From assembly GCF_014295035.1 (NCBI RefSeq), contig NZ_CP060404.1:1530001-1594000 (forward strand): a stretch of DNA of 64,000 nucleotides, written 5' to 3'. Source of the DNA: Streptomyces buecherae. GTDB lineage: Bacteria > Actinomycetota > Actinomycetes > Streptomycetales > Streptomycetaceae. Below the pieces are notes generated by a model. It searched no databases. It was not told the origin of the DNA and worked only from the letters and a program-made list of their open reading frames with translations. The translations under genes and the position numbers were made by a program. Numbering within the stretch: position 1 is the first letter of the stretch; the number at the start of each line of letters is the position of its first letter. This document shows positions 1 to 12,400 of this stretch, in pieces.

Positions 1-3000
1 GCGGACCACTTCGCCACCATCCCCTGGAGCCGCGCCATGACCTGGGCGTGCGTCTTGCTGTCGGACGCGAGCGCCGACAGGGTGGATTCCAGTTGGTCGA
101 GTTCTCCGAAGACGTGCTCGGTCGCGGGCTCGTCGGCGGGGGCGACCTCCTCGCGCAGGAACCGTGCGAGCGACGCCGGCGTCGGGTAGTCGAACACCAG
201 GGTCGCCGGCAGCCGCGTTCCGGTGATCGCGTTGAGCCGGTTGCGCAGCTCGACGGCCGACAGGGAGTCGAAGCCCAGGTCCTTGAAGGCGTGTCCGGGG
301 TCGATCGCCTGCCCCGACGCGTATCCGAGGACGACGGCCACCTGGTCGCACACCAGGTCCACCAGGACGCGCTCGCGCTCCGTCTCGGACTTCCCGGCCA
401 GGTGCTGCTTGAGCGCGGCGGCCGGATCGACCGTGGTGCTCGTGGCCGCCGACTCCGCGGTCCGGCGCGCGGGTGCGCGCACCAGTCCGCGCAGGAGCGC
501 GGGTACCGGCTCGCCCACCGAGGACATGTCCATCGTCATGGGCACCAGGACGGCACCGTCGAGATCGCGGGTCGCGTCGAACAGCGCGAGCCCGGCCTCG
601 GGGGTGAGGGCGACCATGCCGGTCCTGGTCATCCGGGTGACGTCGGCGTCGGCCAGTTCGGTGGTCATGCCGCCGTCCTGCGTCCACGGCCCCCATACGA
701 GGGAGGCCGCCGCGAGGCCCGCGGCCCTGCGGTGCTGGGCGAGGGCGTCCATGAAGGCGTTGCCCGCCGCGTAGTTGGCCTGGCCCGCGCCGCCGAAGGT
801 CCCGGATACGGAGGAGAACAGGATGAACGCGGAGAGGTCGAGGTCGCGGGTCAGCTCGTGCAGGTGCAACGCCGCGTCCACCTTCGGACGCAACACCCGA
901 TCCACCCGCTCCGGCGTCAACGACTCCACCACACCGTCATCCAGCACACCCGCCGCATGCACCACAGCCGACAACGGGTACTCAGACCCGATCCCCGCCA
1001 ACACACCCTCCACCGCGGCACGATCAGCAACATCACAGGCCACCACCCGCGCCTGCGCACCCAACCCCACCAACTCCGCCACCAACTCCACCGCGCCCGG
1101 CGCCTCCACGCCACGACGACTCGTCAACACCAGAGAACGCACACCGTGCTCGACCACAAGGTGACGAGCCAACAACGCACCCAGACCACCCGTACCACCC
1201 GTGATCAACACCGTGCCACGACCGTCCAGCGTCCTCGGCATCGTCAGCGCCACCTTGCCGGTGTGGCGTGCCTGGCTGAGGAAGCGGAAGGCGTCGGGCG
1301 CCCTGCGGACGTCCCAGGTGCGTACCGGCAGCGGTCGCAGTACTCCCTGCTCGAAGAGCGCGATCAGGTCGTTCCACATCTCGTTGATGCGGTCGGGTCC
1401 CGCCTCGATCAGGTCGAACGCCCGGTAGGAGACACCGGGGTACTCGGCGGCCACCTCTTCCGGAATCCGGATGTCGGTCTTGCCCATCTCCAGGAACCGG
1501 CCGCCGCTCGGCAGCAGCCGCAGGCCGGCGTCCACGAACTCCCGCGCCAGCGAGTCGAGCACCACGTCCATGCCGCGCCCGCCGGTCGCTTCGAGGAAGC
1601 GCTTCTCGAAGTCCAGCGTCCGGGACGACGCGATGTGCTCGTCGTCCAGACCCAGCGACCGCAGCGTGTCCCACTTGCCCTCGCTCGCGGTGCCGAAGAC
1701 CTCGGCGCCGAGGTGCCGTGCCAACTGGAGCGTGGCCATGCCCACGCCACCCGCGGCGGAGTGCACCAGCACCGACTGACCGGCCTTCAGGCCAGCCAGG
1801 TCCACCATGGCGTAGTAGGCCGTCAGGAACACGATCGGGGTGGAGGCCGCCTGCTCGAACGTCCAGTTCTCCGGGACCCGGGCGACGACGCGCCGGTCGG
1901 TGATGGCGAACGGGCCGAACGACCCGCTGAAGATGCCCATCACCTTGTCACCGGGGACGAGGTCCCGCACCGCGGAGCCGACCTCGGTCACCACGCCGGC
2001 ACCCTCACCACCGAGCGGCCCGGCCTCCCCGGGGTACATCCCCAGGGCGTTGAGCACGTCGCGGAAGTTCAGGCCCGCGGCGCGCAGCGCCACCCTGATC
2101 TCGGTCGCGCCGAGTTCCTCCGAGGCGTCCGGGCTGGGCAGCAGCGCCAGGTTCTCCAGGGTCCCCTTGGCGTGCATGTCCAGCCGCCAGTCCCGCACCC
2201 CGGCGGGCGGCAGCAGCGCGGTGCCCGAGGAGACCCGAGCCATGCGCTGGCCGAGCACCGTGCCCTCGCGGACCACGGCCTGCGGCTCGTCGGTGGCGAG
2301 CACCGCGGGCAGTACGGCCTTGGACGCCTCGTCCTCGTCGAGGTCCACCAGGACGAAGCAGTTCGGATTCTCCGACTGCGCGGACCGCACCATGCCCCAC
2401 AGCGGGGCGTGGATCAGGTCCGGGGTCTCGTCGCGATCGTCGGGTGCCATCGCGCCCGAGGTCACGAAGACCAGCCGGGAGGAAGCGAACCGGCGGTCGC
2501 CCAGCCAGCCCTGGATCATGCCGAGCGTGTGGTGCGTCACCGCGTGGATGGCTTCCACGGGCTCCAAACCCCGCTTGGCCTTGCCCCTGCCCTTCGCCTT
2601 GCCCTTCCCCTTGCTCTTGGGCCCGCCCTGCGCCGCCTCGTCGGCGAGGCCCGGCGCGTAGGAGACCAGCACGGCCTCCGGGGCGGCGGCGCCGTCGTCG
2701 ATCGCGGCGCCCAGGGCGTCGAGATCGGCGTAGGCGGTCACCTGGGCCCCGGCGATCGCCCCGGCGGCCAGTCCGTAGTGGTCGGTGCCCACCACGGCCC
2801 AGGTGGCCGTGGTCGCGTCCGCCGGGGAGACGGCCGGCACGGGGGTCCAGTCCAGCGTGAACAGCGAGTCGCGGAACGCCGACGTCCTGGCCGTGTCGAT
2901 GTGGTCCACGGATACCGGGCGCAGTACGAGGGACTCGATCGACGCCACGGGGCGGCCTGTTCCGTCGGCCACCGCGAGGGAGATGGAGTCCGGCCCCAAC

Positions 3001-6000
3001 TGGGTGAGGCGCACCCGCAGCGTGGAGGCGCCACCTGCGTGGAGCGACACCCCGCTCCAGGAGAACGGGAGCCGGGAGAGCCCGACGTCCTCCAGGGCGA
3101 CGAAGGTCACCGCCTGCACGGCGGCGTCAAGCAGCGCCGGGTGGAGGCCGAAGTCGGCCGCCAGTGACGCGTGCTCCTCGCCGAGGCTGACCTCGACGTA
3201 GACGTCGTCGCCGGCGCGCCAGGCGGCCCGCAGGCCCTGGAACACCGGGCCGTAGGCGAAGCCGGAGGCGGCGAAGCGCTCGTAGAAGTCGCTGATGTCC
3301 AGCGCTTCCGCGTCCGCCGGGGGCCATACGCCCAGGTCGAACGACGGCTCGGGGCCGGCGGGGGCCAGCGCGCCGGCCGCGTGCTGCGTCCACGGCTCGC
3401 CCGAGGGGGCGTCGGCCGGGCGGGAGTAGAGGCCGATCGAGCGGTGGCCCGTCTCGTCCGCGTCATCCACCCACAGCTGCACCTGGACCGGTTCGTTCTC
3501 GGGCAGGACCATCGGGGTGGCCAGGGTGACCTCCTCGACCCGGCCGCAGCCGACCTGGTCGGCCGCGCGGATGGCCAGTTCGAGGAATCCGGTCCCCGGG
3601 AACAGGGCCGCGCCCGCGATCGCGTGGTCGGCCAGCCAGGGCTGGCTCTGCACCGACAGCCTGCTGGTGAACAGGAATCCGTCGCTGCCCGCGAGTTCGA
3701 CCCCGGCACCCAGCAGCGGGTGGTTGGGGGAGCTGAGGCCGACGGAGGCGACGTCCCCGGTCATGGGGCCGCCGGCCTTCGGCCAGTAGCGCTGCCGCTG
3801 GAACGCGTAGGTGGGCAGCTCCACCCGCCGGACGTCGTGTCCGGCGAACGCCGTCGACCAGTTCACGGTGGTGCCGTGGACGTGGAGTTCCGCCAGCGCC
3901 GTGGTCAGCGACTGGACCTCGGGGCGGTTCTTGCGCAGTACGGGGACGAGGACGCGCGCGCCCCCGGCCTCGTCGGCCGTCAGGCACTCCTGCGTCATCG
4001 CGGTGAGCACACCGTCGGGGCCCACCTCCAGGAACGAGGTCACCCCGAGCTTCTCCAGTGCCCGCACCCCGTCGGCGAACCGCACGGCCTCGCGCACGTG
4101 GCGCACCCAGTACTCCGCCGAGCACACCTGCTCCGCGCCCGCCGGCGCGCCCGTGAGGTTGGAGACCAGGGAGATCGACGGTGCCTGGAAGGTCAGCCCC
4201 TCGACGACCTGGCGGAAGTCGTCCAGCATCGCGTCCATACGGGGCGAGTGGAAGGCGTGGCTGACCCGCAGGCGACGGGTCTTGCGGCCCTGTCCGGCCC
4301 AGTCCTCGGCGATCTCCAGCACCGCGGTCTCGTCACCCGCGATCACCACGGCCGTCGGGCCGTTGACCGCCGCGATGCTCACCTCGGCCTCACGACCGGC
4401 CAGCGATCCGGCGACCTCCTCCTCCGATGCCTGGATGGCCACCATCGCGCCGCCCTCCGGCAGCGCCTGCATCAACCGACCACGCGCCGCGATCAACGCA
4501 CACGCGTCCTCCAGCGAGAACACCCCCGCCACGTACGCGGCCGTGACCTCACCCACCGAGTGGCCGATGAGCACATCCGGGGTGACACCCCAGTGCTCCA
4601 GCAACCGGAACAACGCCACCTCGACGGCGAACAACGCCGGCTGCGTGAAACCCGTCCGGTCCAACAGTTCGGCATCCGCGCTGTCCTCGGCCGCGAACAC
4701 CACCTCGCGCAGCGGACGGTCAAGGACGACGTCCAGGTGCGCGCACACCTCGTCCAGGGCCTGGGCGAACACCGGGAACGCGTCGTACAACTCCCGTCCC
4801 ATGCCCAGGCGTTGCGCACCCTGGCCCGAGAACAGGAACGCCGTCTTCCCGCCGGTGCCCACCGATCCCTGGACGACCCCGGGGGCCGTGGCGCCCGAGG
4901 CGATGGCGTCGAGGCCACTCAGCAGCGCGTCCCGGTCACCGTTCAGGAGGACGGCACGGTGGTCGAAGACGGACCGGGAGACCGTGAGCGAGTAACCCAC
5001 GTCGCCCAGGTCGAGTTCGGGATGGTCCGCCAGGTGGTCGCGCAGGCCGCGCGCCTGCGCGCGCAGCGCCGCGGCGCCCTTGCCGCTGATCGTCCAGGGG
5101 AGCGTGCGCGCACCGGTCGGGAGACCGTCCGTGCCGACCCGCGACACCGCCTCCGGCTCCTCGGGTTCCGGGGCCTGCTCGATGATGGTGTGGGCGTTGG
5201 TACCGCTGATGCCGAACGAGGAGATACCCGCCCGTCGCGGTTCGCCGTTCTCCGGCCACGCGGTCGGCGCGGTCAGCAGCCGGACCTCGCCGGCCGTCCA
5301 GTCCACGTGGGGTGTGGGCTCGTCCGCGTGGAGCGTCTTCGGCAGCACGCCCTCGCGCATGGCCATCACCATCTTGATGACACCCGCGACACCGGCCGCC
5401 GCCTGCGTGTGACCGATGTTCGACTTGATCGAACCCAGCCACAGCGGCTGGTCATCGGGCCGCCCCTGGCCGTACGTGGCCAGCAGCGCCTGCGCCTCGA
5501 TCGGGTCACCCAGCCGGGTGCCGGTGCCGTGCGCCTCGACCGCGTGCACCTGGTGGGCGGCGAGGTCGGCGCTGGCCAGCGCCTGCCGGATCACCCGCTG
5601 CTGCGACGGCCCGTTGGGCGCCGTCAGGCCGTTGCTGGCGCCGTCCTGGTTGACGGCGGAGCCGCGCACGATCGCCATGACCGGGTGGCCGTTGCGCCGT
5701 GCGTCCGACAGCCGCTCAAGGAGCAGCACGCCGACACCCTCGCCCCAGCCCGTGCCGTCGGCCGATGCCGCGAACGCCTTGCAGCGCCCGTCCGACGACA
5801 GCCCCTTCTGGCGGCTGAAGTCCACGAACGAGCCCGGGGTGGACATGATCGTGACACCGCCGGCCAGCGCCATGGAGCACTCCCCCTGGCGCAGCGACTG
5901 CACGGCCATGTGCAGTGCCACCAGGGACGAGGAGCACGCCGTGTCCACCGTGACGGCCGGTCCTTCGAGGCCGAAGGTGTAGGAGACGCGGCCCGACACG

Positions 6001-6459
6001 ACGCTGCCCGCGTTACCGGTTCCGAGGTAGCCGTCGGGGCCGCCCGGGGCGGTCAGCAGCAGGCCGATGTAGTCCTGGCCGTTGCTTCCGGCGAAGACGC
6101 CGGTCCGGCTTCCCTTGAGCGACGTGGGGTCGATGCCCGCCCGCTCGATCGCCTCCCAGGACGTCTCAAGGAGCAGCCGCTGCTGCGGGTCGATGGTCAG
6201 CGCCTCGCGGGGGGCGATCCCGAAGAACGCCGGGTCGAACTCGTCGGCGTCGTAGACGAAACCGCCGCCGCTGGCGTAGCTGGTGCCCGTGTTCTCCGGG
6301 TCCGGGTCGTACAGGTCGTCCAGGTCCCAGCCACGGTTGGTCGGGTACGCGCTGATCACGTCGCTGCCCTCGGAGACCAGTCGCCACAGGTCCTCCGGAG
6401 TGCGCACCCCGCCGGGGAAGCGGCAGCTCATGGACACGATCGCGATCGGGTCGTCGTCC
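1..6459 (-). other. PKS module A5: KS-AT(m)-DH-ER-KR-ACP plus start of C-terminal docking domain
   Basis: The only fully reducing module here. KS Cys is near 5,938, with fingerprint [10 protein letters not shown] has GHSVGE (~4,555) and HAFH (~4,250), so malonyl. DH is intact ([10 protein letters not shown] ~3,625; HPALLDAA ~3,130). ER has [11 protein letters not shown] (~2,060) and the NADPH loop [10 protein letters not shown] (~1,750). KR has GGTGGLG (~1,190), LDD (~935) and NYAAGN (~775). ACP serine is near 266. A basic Lys/Gly run ([17 protein letters not shown], ~2,575-2,625) sits in the linker upstream of ER. After the ACP, helices around [11 protein letters not shown] (~60-110) begin a docking domain cut by the window edge. 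Expected unit: a methylene pair. Confidence 0.9.
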
Positions 6460-9400
6460 ACGACCGTGCCCGTGACCACCGGCTGCTCGTCGGCCGGCGC
6501 GGGCACGGTGCCCAGCACCTCGCCGAGGATGAACCGGGCGAGCGCCGTGGGCGTCGGGTAGTCGAAGGCCATGGTGATCGGAAGGTTCACACCGGCCGCC
6601 GCGCTGAGCCCGTTGCGCAGCTCCACGGCGGTCAGCGAGTCGAACCCGATGTCCCTGAAGGCCCGCTCCGGCTCCACCGCGTCGGCGTTCGGGTAACCGA
6701 TCACCTCGGCGGCGTGGGTCCTGACGAGGTCGAGGACCTCCGTCTCGCGTTCGGCGGCCGACAGTCCTTCGAGGCGTACGGCCAGCCCGGTGAGGGCCGC
6801 GCCCAGCTCGGCCTCCGCCTCCTCCAGGGCCCGCCGTACCTCCGGCAGCTCGTTGAGCAGCGGACGCGGCCGGGCCGAGGCGAACCCGGGGGCGTAACGC
6901 TCCCAGTCCACATCGGCGACGGTGATGTCCACCTCGTCGTGGTCGAGCGCCTGCTGAAGGGCCTCGACGGCCAGTTCGGGCACCAGCGGCGGCATACCGC
7001 GCCGCTTCAACTGGGCCGCGGTGGCGTCGTCGACCAGACCGCCGCCGCCCCAGGCGCCCCACGCCACCGAGGTCGCGGCCAGCCCCTGGGCCCGGCGCTG
7101 CTGCGCCAGGGCGTCGAGGAAGGCGTTCGCGGCGGCGTAGCTGCCCTGACCGGCACCACCGACGGTTCCGGCGTACGAGGAGAAGAGGATGAACGCGGAC
7201 AGGTCCAGGTCCCGGGTCAGCTCGTGGAGGTTCACCGCGGCGTCCACCTTGGGCCGGAAGACCCCCTGCGTCCTGGGGACGGTGAGGGTGTCGACGAGGC
7301 CGTCGTCCAGCACACCGGCCGCGTGCACCACGCCGGTCAGCGGGTACTCCGCGGGCAGCCCGTCGAGGAGCTCCCGCAGCGCGTCACGGTCGGCGGCGTC
7401 ACAGGCGGCGACGGTGACCCGCGCGCCCAGGGCGGTCAGTTCGTCCCTCAACTCGGCCGCGCCGGGGGCGTCCGGGCCACGGCGGCTGGTGAGCACCAGG
7501 TGCTCGGCGCCGCCACGGGCCAGCCAACGGGCGAGACGGCCACCGAGAGCACCCGTACCACCGGTGATCAGAACGCTGCCACGAGGCTGCCAGGCGCGGG
7601 CCGGCCGGGCATCGCCCAAGGGCGCCCGGACCAGCCTCCGCGCGAAGACCCCGGAAGCGCGCACCGCCACCTGGTCCTCGTCGCCGGAGCGCCCGATCAG
7701 GCCGACCAGACGGTTCAGCGCCCGCTCGTCGAGCGCGTCCGGCGACTCGGGCAGGTCGACGAGACCGCCCCAGCGCTGTGCGTACTCCAGGCCGACCACC
7801 CGGCCCAGACCCCACACCAGGGACTGCTTGACGCTGCCGACCCGGTCGGAACGGCCCACGGACACGGCACCGGTGGTGGCGAGCCACAACGGCACGTCGA
7901 TGTCGATGTCGGCGAGCGCCTGGACCAGGGCCACCGTGCCGGCGAAGCCGCGCGGAACGCCCGGGTGTCCGGCGAGCGCCTCCTCGTCAAGGGCCAGCAG
8001 GGAGAGCACTCCGTCGATCGCGAGCGTCCCGTCCTGCTCGGAGCCGTCCGTGGCGGACGTGCCGGGGGCCGCGGCCCGCAGGAGTCCGGCCAGCGAAAAC
8101 CGCTCCGGCTCCGTCGCGTCCAGGTCGACCCGCACCACGCGGGCACCGTGGCGCTCCACGTCCCGTGCGACGCGCTCCGCCAGTTCACGGGCGGCGTCGA
8201 CCGGCGGGACGACGATCGCCCAGGTACCGGTGATCGGGGCGCCCTGCTCCTGCCCGGAGCCGGCCAACGGCTGGTCGATGAGGGGCTTCCAGTTGATCCG
8301 GTAGCGCCAGTTGTCGACCGTGGAGCGGTCACGCCTGCCTCGCCGGTACGACGACAGGGCGGGCAGCACCGCACTGAGCGGGGCCTCCCCGTCGAGCTCC
8401 AGCGTCTGCGCGAGCCCTTCGAGGTCCTCGCGCTCGACGGCTTCCCAGAACCGGGCGTCCACCGAGTCGACCTCGGAGACGGGGCCGTTGCCGAACCCGC
8501 CGTCCTCGCCCGGCTGCGGCCAGTACCGCTGCCGCTGGAAGGCGTACGTCGGCAGGTCGACCTGCCGGCCACCGTGTCCGGCGAACACCTTCCGCCAGTC
8601 GACGTCGGCGCCGTTGACATGCAGCTCGGCGATCGAGGTCAGGAACCGCTCGGCCCCGCCCTCGTCACGGCGCAGTGTCCCCACGACCACGGCCTGCGCC
8701 TCGACGGCCTCCACCGTCTGCTGCACCGGCAGGGTCAGCACCGGATGCGGGCTCACCTCAATGAACACGGTGTGACCGTCATCCAGCAGGAGGCGAGTCG
8801 TGGCCTCCAACTCCACCGTCTGGCGCAGGTTGCGGTACCAGTACCCCGCGTCCAGCCCGGCCGTGTCCACCAACTCACCCGACACCGTCGAGTAGAACGG
8901 CACCTCAGACGAGCGCGGCTCCAGATCCGCCAGGACCTTCAACAGTTCCTCGCGGATCGACTCCACGTGGGCGGAGTGCGAGGCGTAGTCCACCGGCACC
9001 CGGCGAACCCGCACCTCCTCACCCTCAAGCTCGGCCACCATCTCGTCCAACGCACCCGGATCACCCGAGACCACGACCGAACCCGGACCGTTGACCGCGG
9101 CGACCGACACGGCGCCGTCCCAGGCGGCGATGCGCTCCCTGACCTGGTCCACCGGAAGCCCGACCGACACCATCCCACCGCGACCCGCCAGCCCGGCCGC
9201 GATGGCCCGCGACCGCAGCGCCACCACCTTCGCCGCGTCCTCCAGCGACAACGCGCCCGCCACACAGGCCGCCGCGATCTCACCCTGGCTGTGACCCATC
9301 ACCGCGTCCGGCTCGACACCCACCGAACGCCACAGCTTCGCCAACGACACCATCACCGCGAACAACACCGGCTGAACGACATCCACCCGGTCATAGCCGG

Positions 9401-12400
9401 GAGCACCCTCGGCACCACGCAGCACATCCGTCAGCGACCAGTGCACATACGCCGACAGGGCCACCTCACACTCGGCCACCGCCTCGGCGAACACCGGCGA
9501 GGAGTCCAACAACCCCACCGCCATACCCACCCACTGCGCCCCCTGACCCGGGAACACGAACACCGAACGGCCAGGTGCCTCGATGGCGTTGGCGCGGACC
9601 ACGCCCGGTGTCCTCGCGCCCTCGGCCATCGCCTCCAGGCGTTCGAGGAGCTGCTCACGGCTGGTCCCGGTCACCGCGCCCCGGTACTGGAACGCGGACC
9701 TGGTCGTCGCCAGGGAGAGCGCCACGTCGGCGGCGCTCAGCTCGGGGCGCTCGGTCACGAACTTCCGCAGCCTGTCGGCCTGGTCCCGCAGCGCGTCACC
9801 GCTCTTGCCGGACACGACCCACGCCACCGGACCGTCGACGGCCCCGGCCCCGACGGGCTCGGTTCCGACGGGCTCGGCCTCCTCGACCGCCTCGGCCCCC
9901 TCGGCCTCGGGGGCCTGTTCCAGGATGGTGTGCACGTTGGTGCCGCTCATGCCGAACGCCGACACACCCGCGCGACGCGGATGCCCCGTCTCCGGCCACG
10001 GCCTGGCCTCGGCCAGCAGCTCGACGTCGCCGGCCGTCCAGTCCACCATCGGCGACGGCTCGTCGATGTGCAGCGACTTCGGCAGTACGCCGTGCCGCAT
10101 CGCCATCACCATCTTGATGACGCCACCGACACCGGCGGCGGCCTGCGAATGCCCGATGTTGGACTTGATGGCCCCCAGCCACAGGGGCTGGCCCTCGGGG
10201 CGCTCCTGACCGTAGGTGGCCAACAGCGCCTGGGCCTCGATCGGGTCACCCAGCGACGTACCCGTACCGTGCGCCTCGACCGCGTCGATCTCGGCGGCCG
10301 ACAGGCGGGCGTTCGCCAGTGCCTGCCGGATGACCCGCTGCTGCGAGGGGCCGTTGGGCGCCGTGAGGCCGTTGCTCGCGCCGTCCTGGTTCACCGCGCT
10401 GCCCCGCACCACGGCGAGGATGGGGTGGCCGTTGCGGCGGGCGTCCGAGAGCCGTTCGAGGACGAGCATGCCGACGCCCTCGGCCCAGCTGGCGCCGTCC
10501 GCGGCGGCCGAGAACGGCTTGCTGCGGCCGTCGGAGGCGAGCGCGCGCTGGCGGCTGAACTCGATCAGCGACATCGGTGTGGACATCACCGTCACACCAC
10601 CGGCGAGCGCCAGGTCGCACTCGCCCTGGCGCAGCGCCTGCCACGCGAGGTGCAGGGCGACCAGCGACGACGAACACGCCGTGTCCACCGTCACCGCCGG
10701 CCCTTCGAGGCCCAGGGTGTAGGAGATGCGGCCGGAGAGCACGCTGGGCGAGACGCCGGTGCCGATGTAACCCTCGACGTTGTCCTGAGACCCGGCGAGG
10801 ACACCGCCGTAGTCCTGGTAGGTCACGCCCGCGTAGACACCGGTCTGGCTGCCCTTCGCGGAGACCGGGTCGATACCGGCCCGCTCCAGCGCCTCCCACG
10901 AGGTCTCGAGGAGCAGCCTGTGCTGCGGGTCCATCGAGAGCGCCTCACGCGGCGAGATCCCGAAGAACGCCGGGTCGAACTGGCTGGCGCCGTGCAGGAA
11001 GCCGCCTTCCCGCGTGTAGCACTTGCCCGGCTCGTCCGGGTCCGGGTCGTAGAGGTTCTCCACGTCCCAGCCTCGGTCGGTCGGGAAGGGAGAGATGCCG
11101 TCCCGGCCTTCGGCGACCAGGTTCCACAGGTCCTCCGGGGTGGTCACCTCTCCGGGGTAGCGGCAGCTCATTCCCACGATGACGATCGGATCGTCGTTGC
11201 CCGCCACCGCGACCGGCACCGGCCGCACCGCTCCGGTCTCCGTGCCGAGGACCTCGGCACGGGTGAACTTGGCGAGTTCGGCGGGGGTCGGGTAGTCGAA
11301 CACCGCCGTCGCCGGGAGCCGCAGGCCGATGGCCTTGCTCACCCGGTTGCGGAACTCGACGGCGGTCAGCGAGCTGAAGCCGAGGTCCTTGAACGCCTGC
11401 GAGCCCTGGACGGCGCCAGCCGAGGCGTGTCCGAGCACCGCCGCGACGTGCGTACGGATCACTTCGAGCAGCATCCGGTCCTGCTCGGGCTCGGAGAGCC
11501 CGGCCAACCGCTCCCGCAGCGCGGCGAGCGGCCCGGAGTCCGTCCCGCCCCGCTTGGCGGAGCGCCGTGCGGCCTTGCGGCGGCGTGACGGCTTGGCGGA
11601 GGAGGTCTCCGCCACAGAAGTTTCGGCGACCGCCTCGGGCGAGACGGCGGGCTCGGGCAGGGTCTCGGCCGCGTCGGCCGCTGGGGTGGCCTCCGGCTGC
11701 TCCGGGGTGACCTGACGGAGGGTCAGCGTGTCCGCGGTGAGCACGGTGTCACCGGCTCCGTCGACCGCGGTCAGGGAGAGGGTCTCCGGACCCGTACGGG
11801 CGAGCCTGACGCGCAGCGCGGAGGCACCGGACGCGTACAGCGATATCCCGGCGAGGCTGAACAGCATGCGTCCGCGCCCCACACCGTCCAGCACGCCGAG
11901 GCCGAGCGGCTGCAACGCCGCGTCCAGAAGGGCGGGGTGCAGCCCGAACCGCTGGGCGTCCACGACGGACTCCTCAGCGAGGCTGACCTCGGCGAACACC
12001 GCGTCGTCGCGCTGCCACACCGCGCGCAGGCCACGGAAGGAGGGGCCGTAGACGAGGCCGTCGCCGGCGAGCGTCTCGTACAGGCCGTCCACCTCGACGC
12101 GCTCGGCGCCGGGCGGGGGCCATGCGGCGAAGCCCGCCGCCGCCTCGGCGGCCGTGGCGTCGTCCGGCTCCGGGGCGAGCACACCACTGGCGTGGCAGAT
12201 CCACTCGTCCGCGTCCTCGTCCGCGTCCTCACCCACTCGTGAGTACATCTCCAGCGAACGGGTGCCGGTCTCGTCCTCCTCGCCGAGGACGAGTTGGATC
12301 TGGACGCCGCCGCCTCGGGGGACAGCCAGCGGCGCCTGGATGACGAGTTCCTCCACGTGACCGAGGCCGACCTCGTCGCCGGCGCGGATGGCCAGTTCGA

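Noticed and set aside
1..200. Thioesterase at the end of gene A
   Set aside because: The sequence after the last ACP is short, helical and docking-like ([11 protein letters not shown]). No GxSxG motif is visible before the window ends.
3171..11588. Very long open frame on the plus strand (also 28,225-36,279, 49,230-54,677 and others)
   Set aside because: It is antisense to the PKS, gives Arg/His/Gln/Gly-rich protein without recognisable domains, and repeats at the same place in each module. High G+C antisense frames of PKS genes are open by chance.
11540..11800. A hidden KR in module A3
   Set aside because: The space between DH and ACP is only ~70-90 residues, with no cofactor loop or catalytic tyrosine. 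The unique linker sequence also argues against a collapsed-repeat assembly error.
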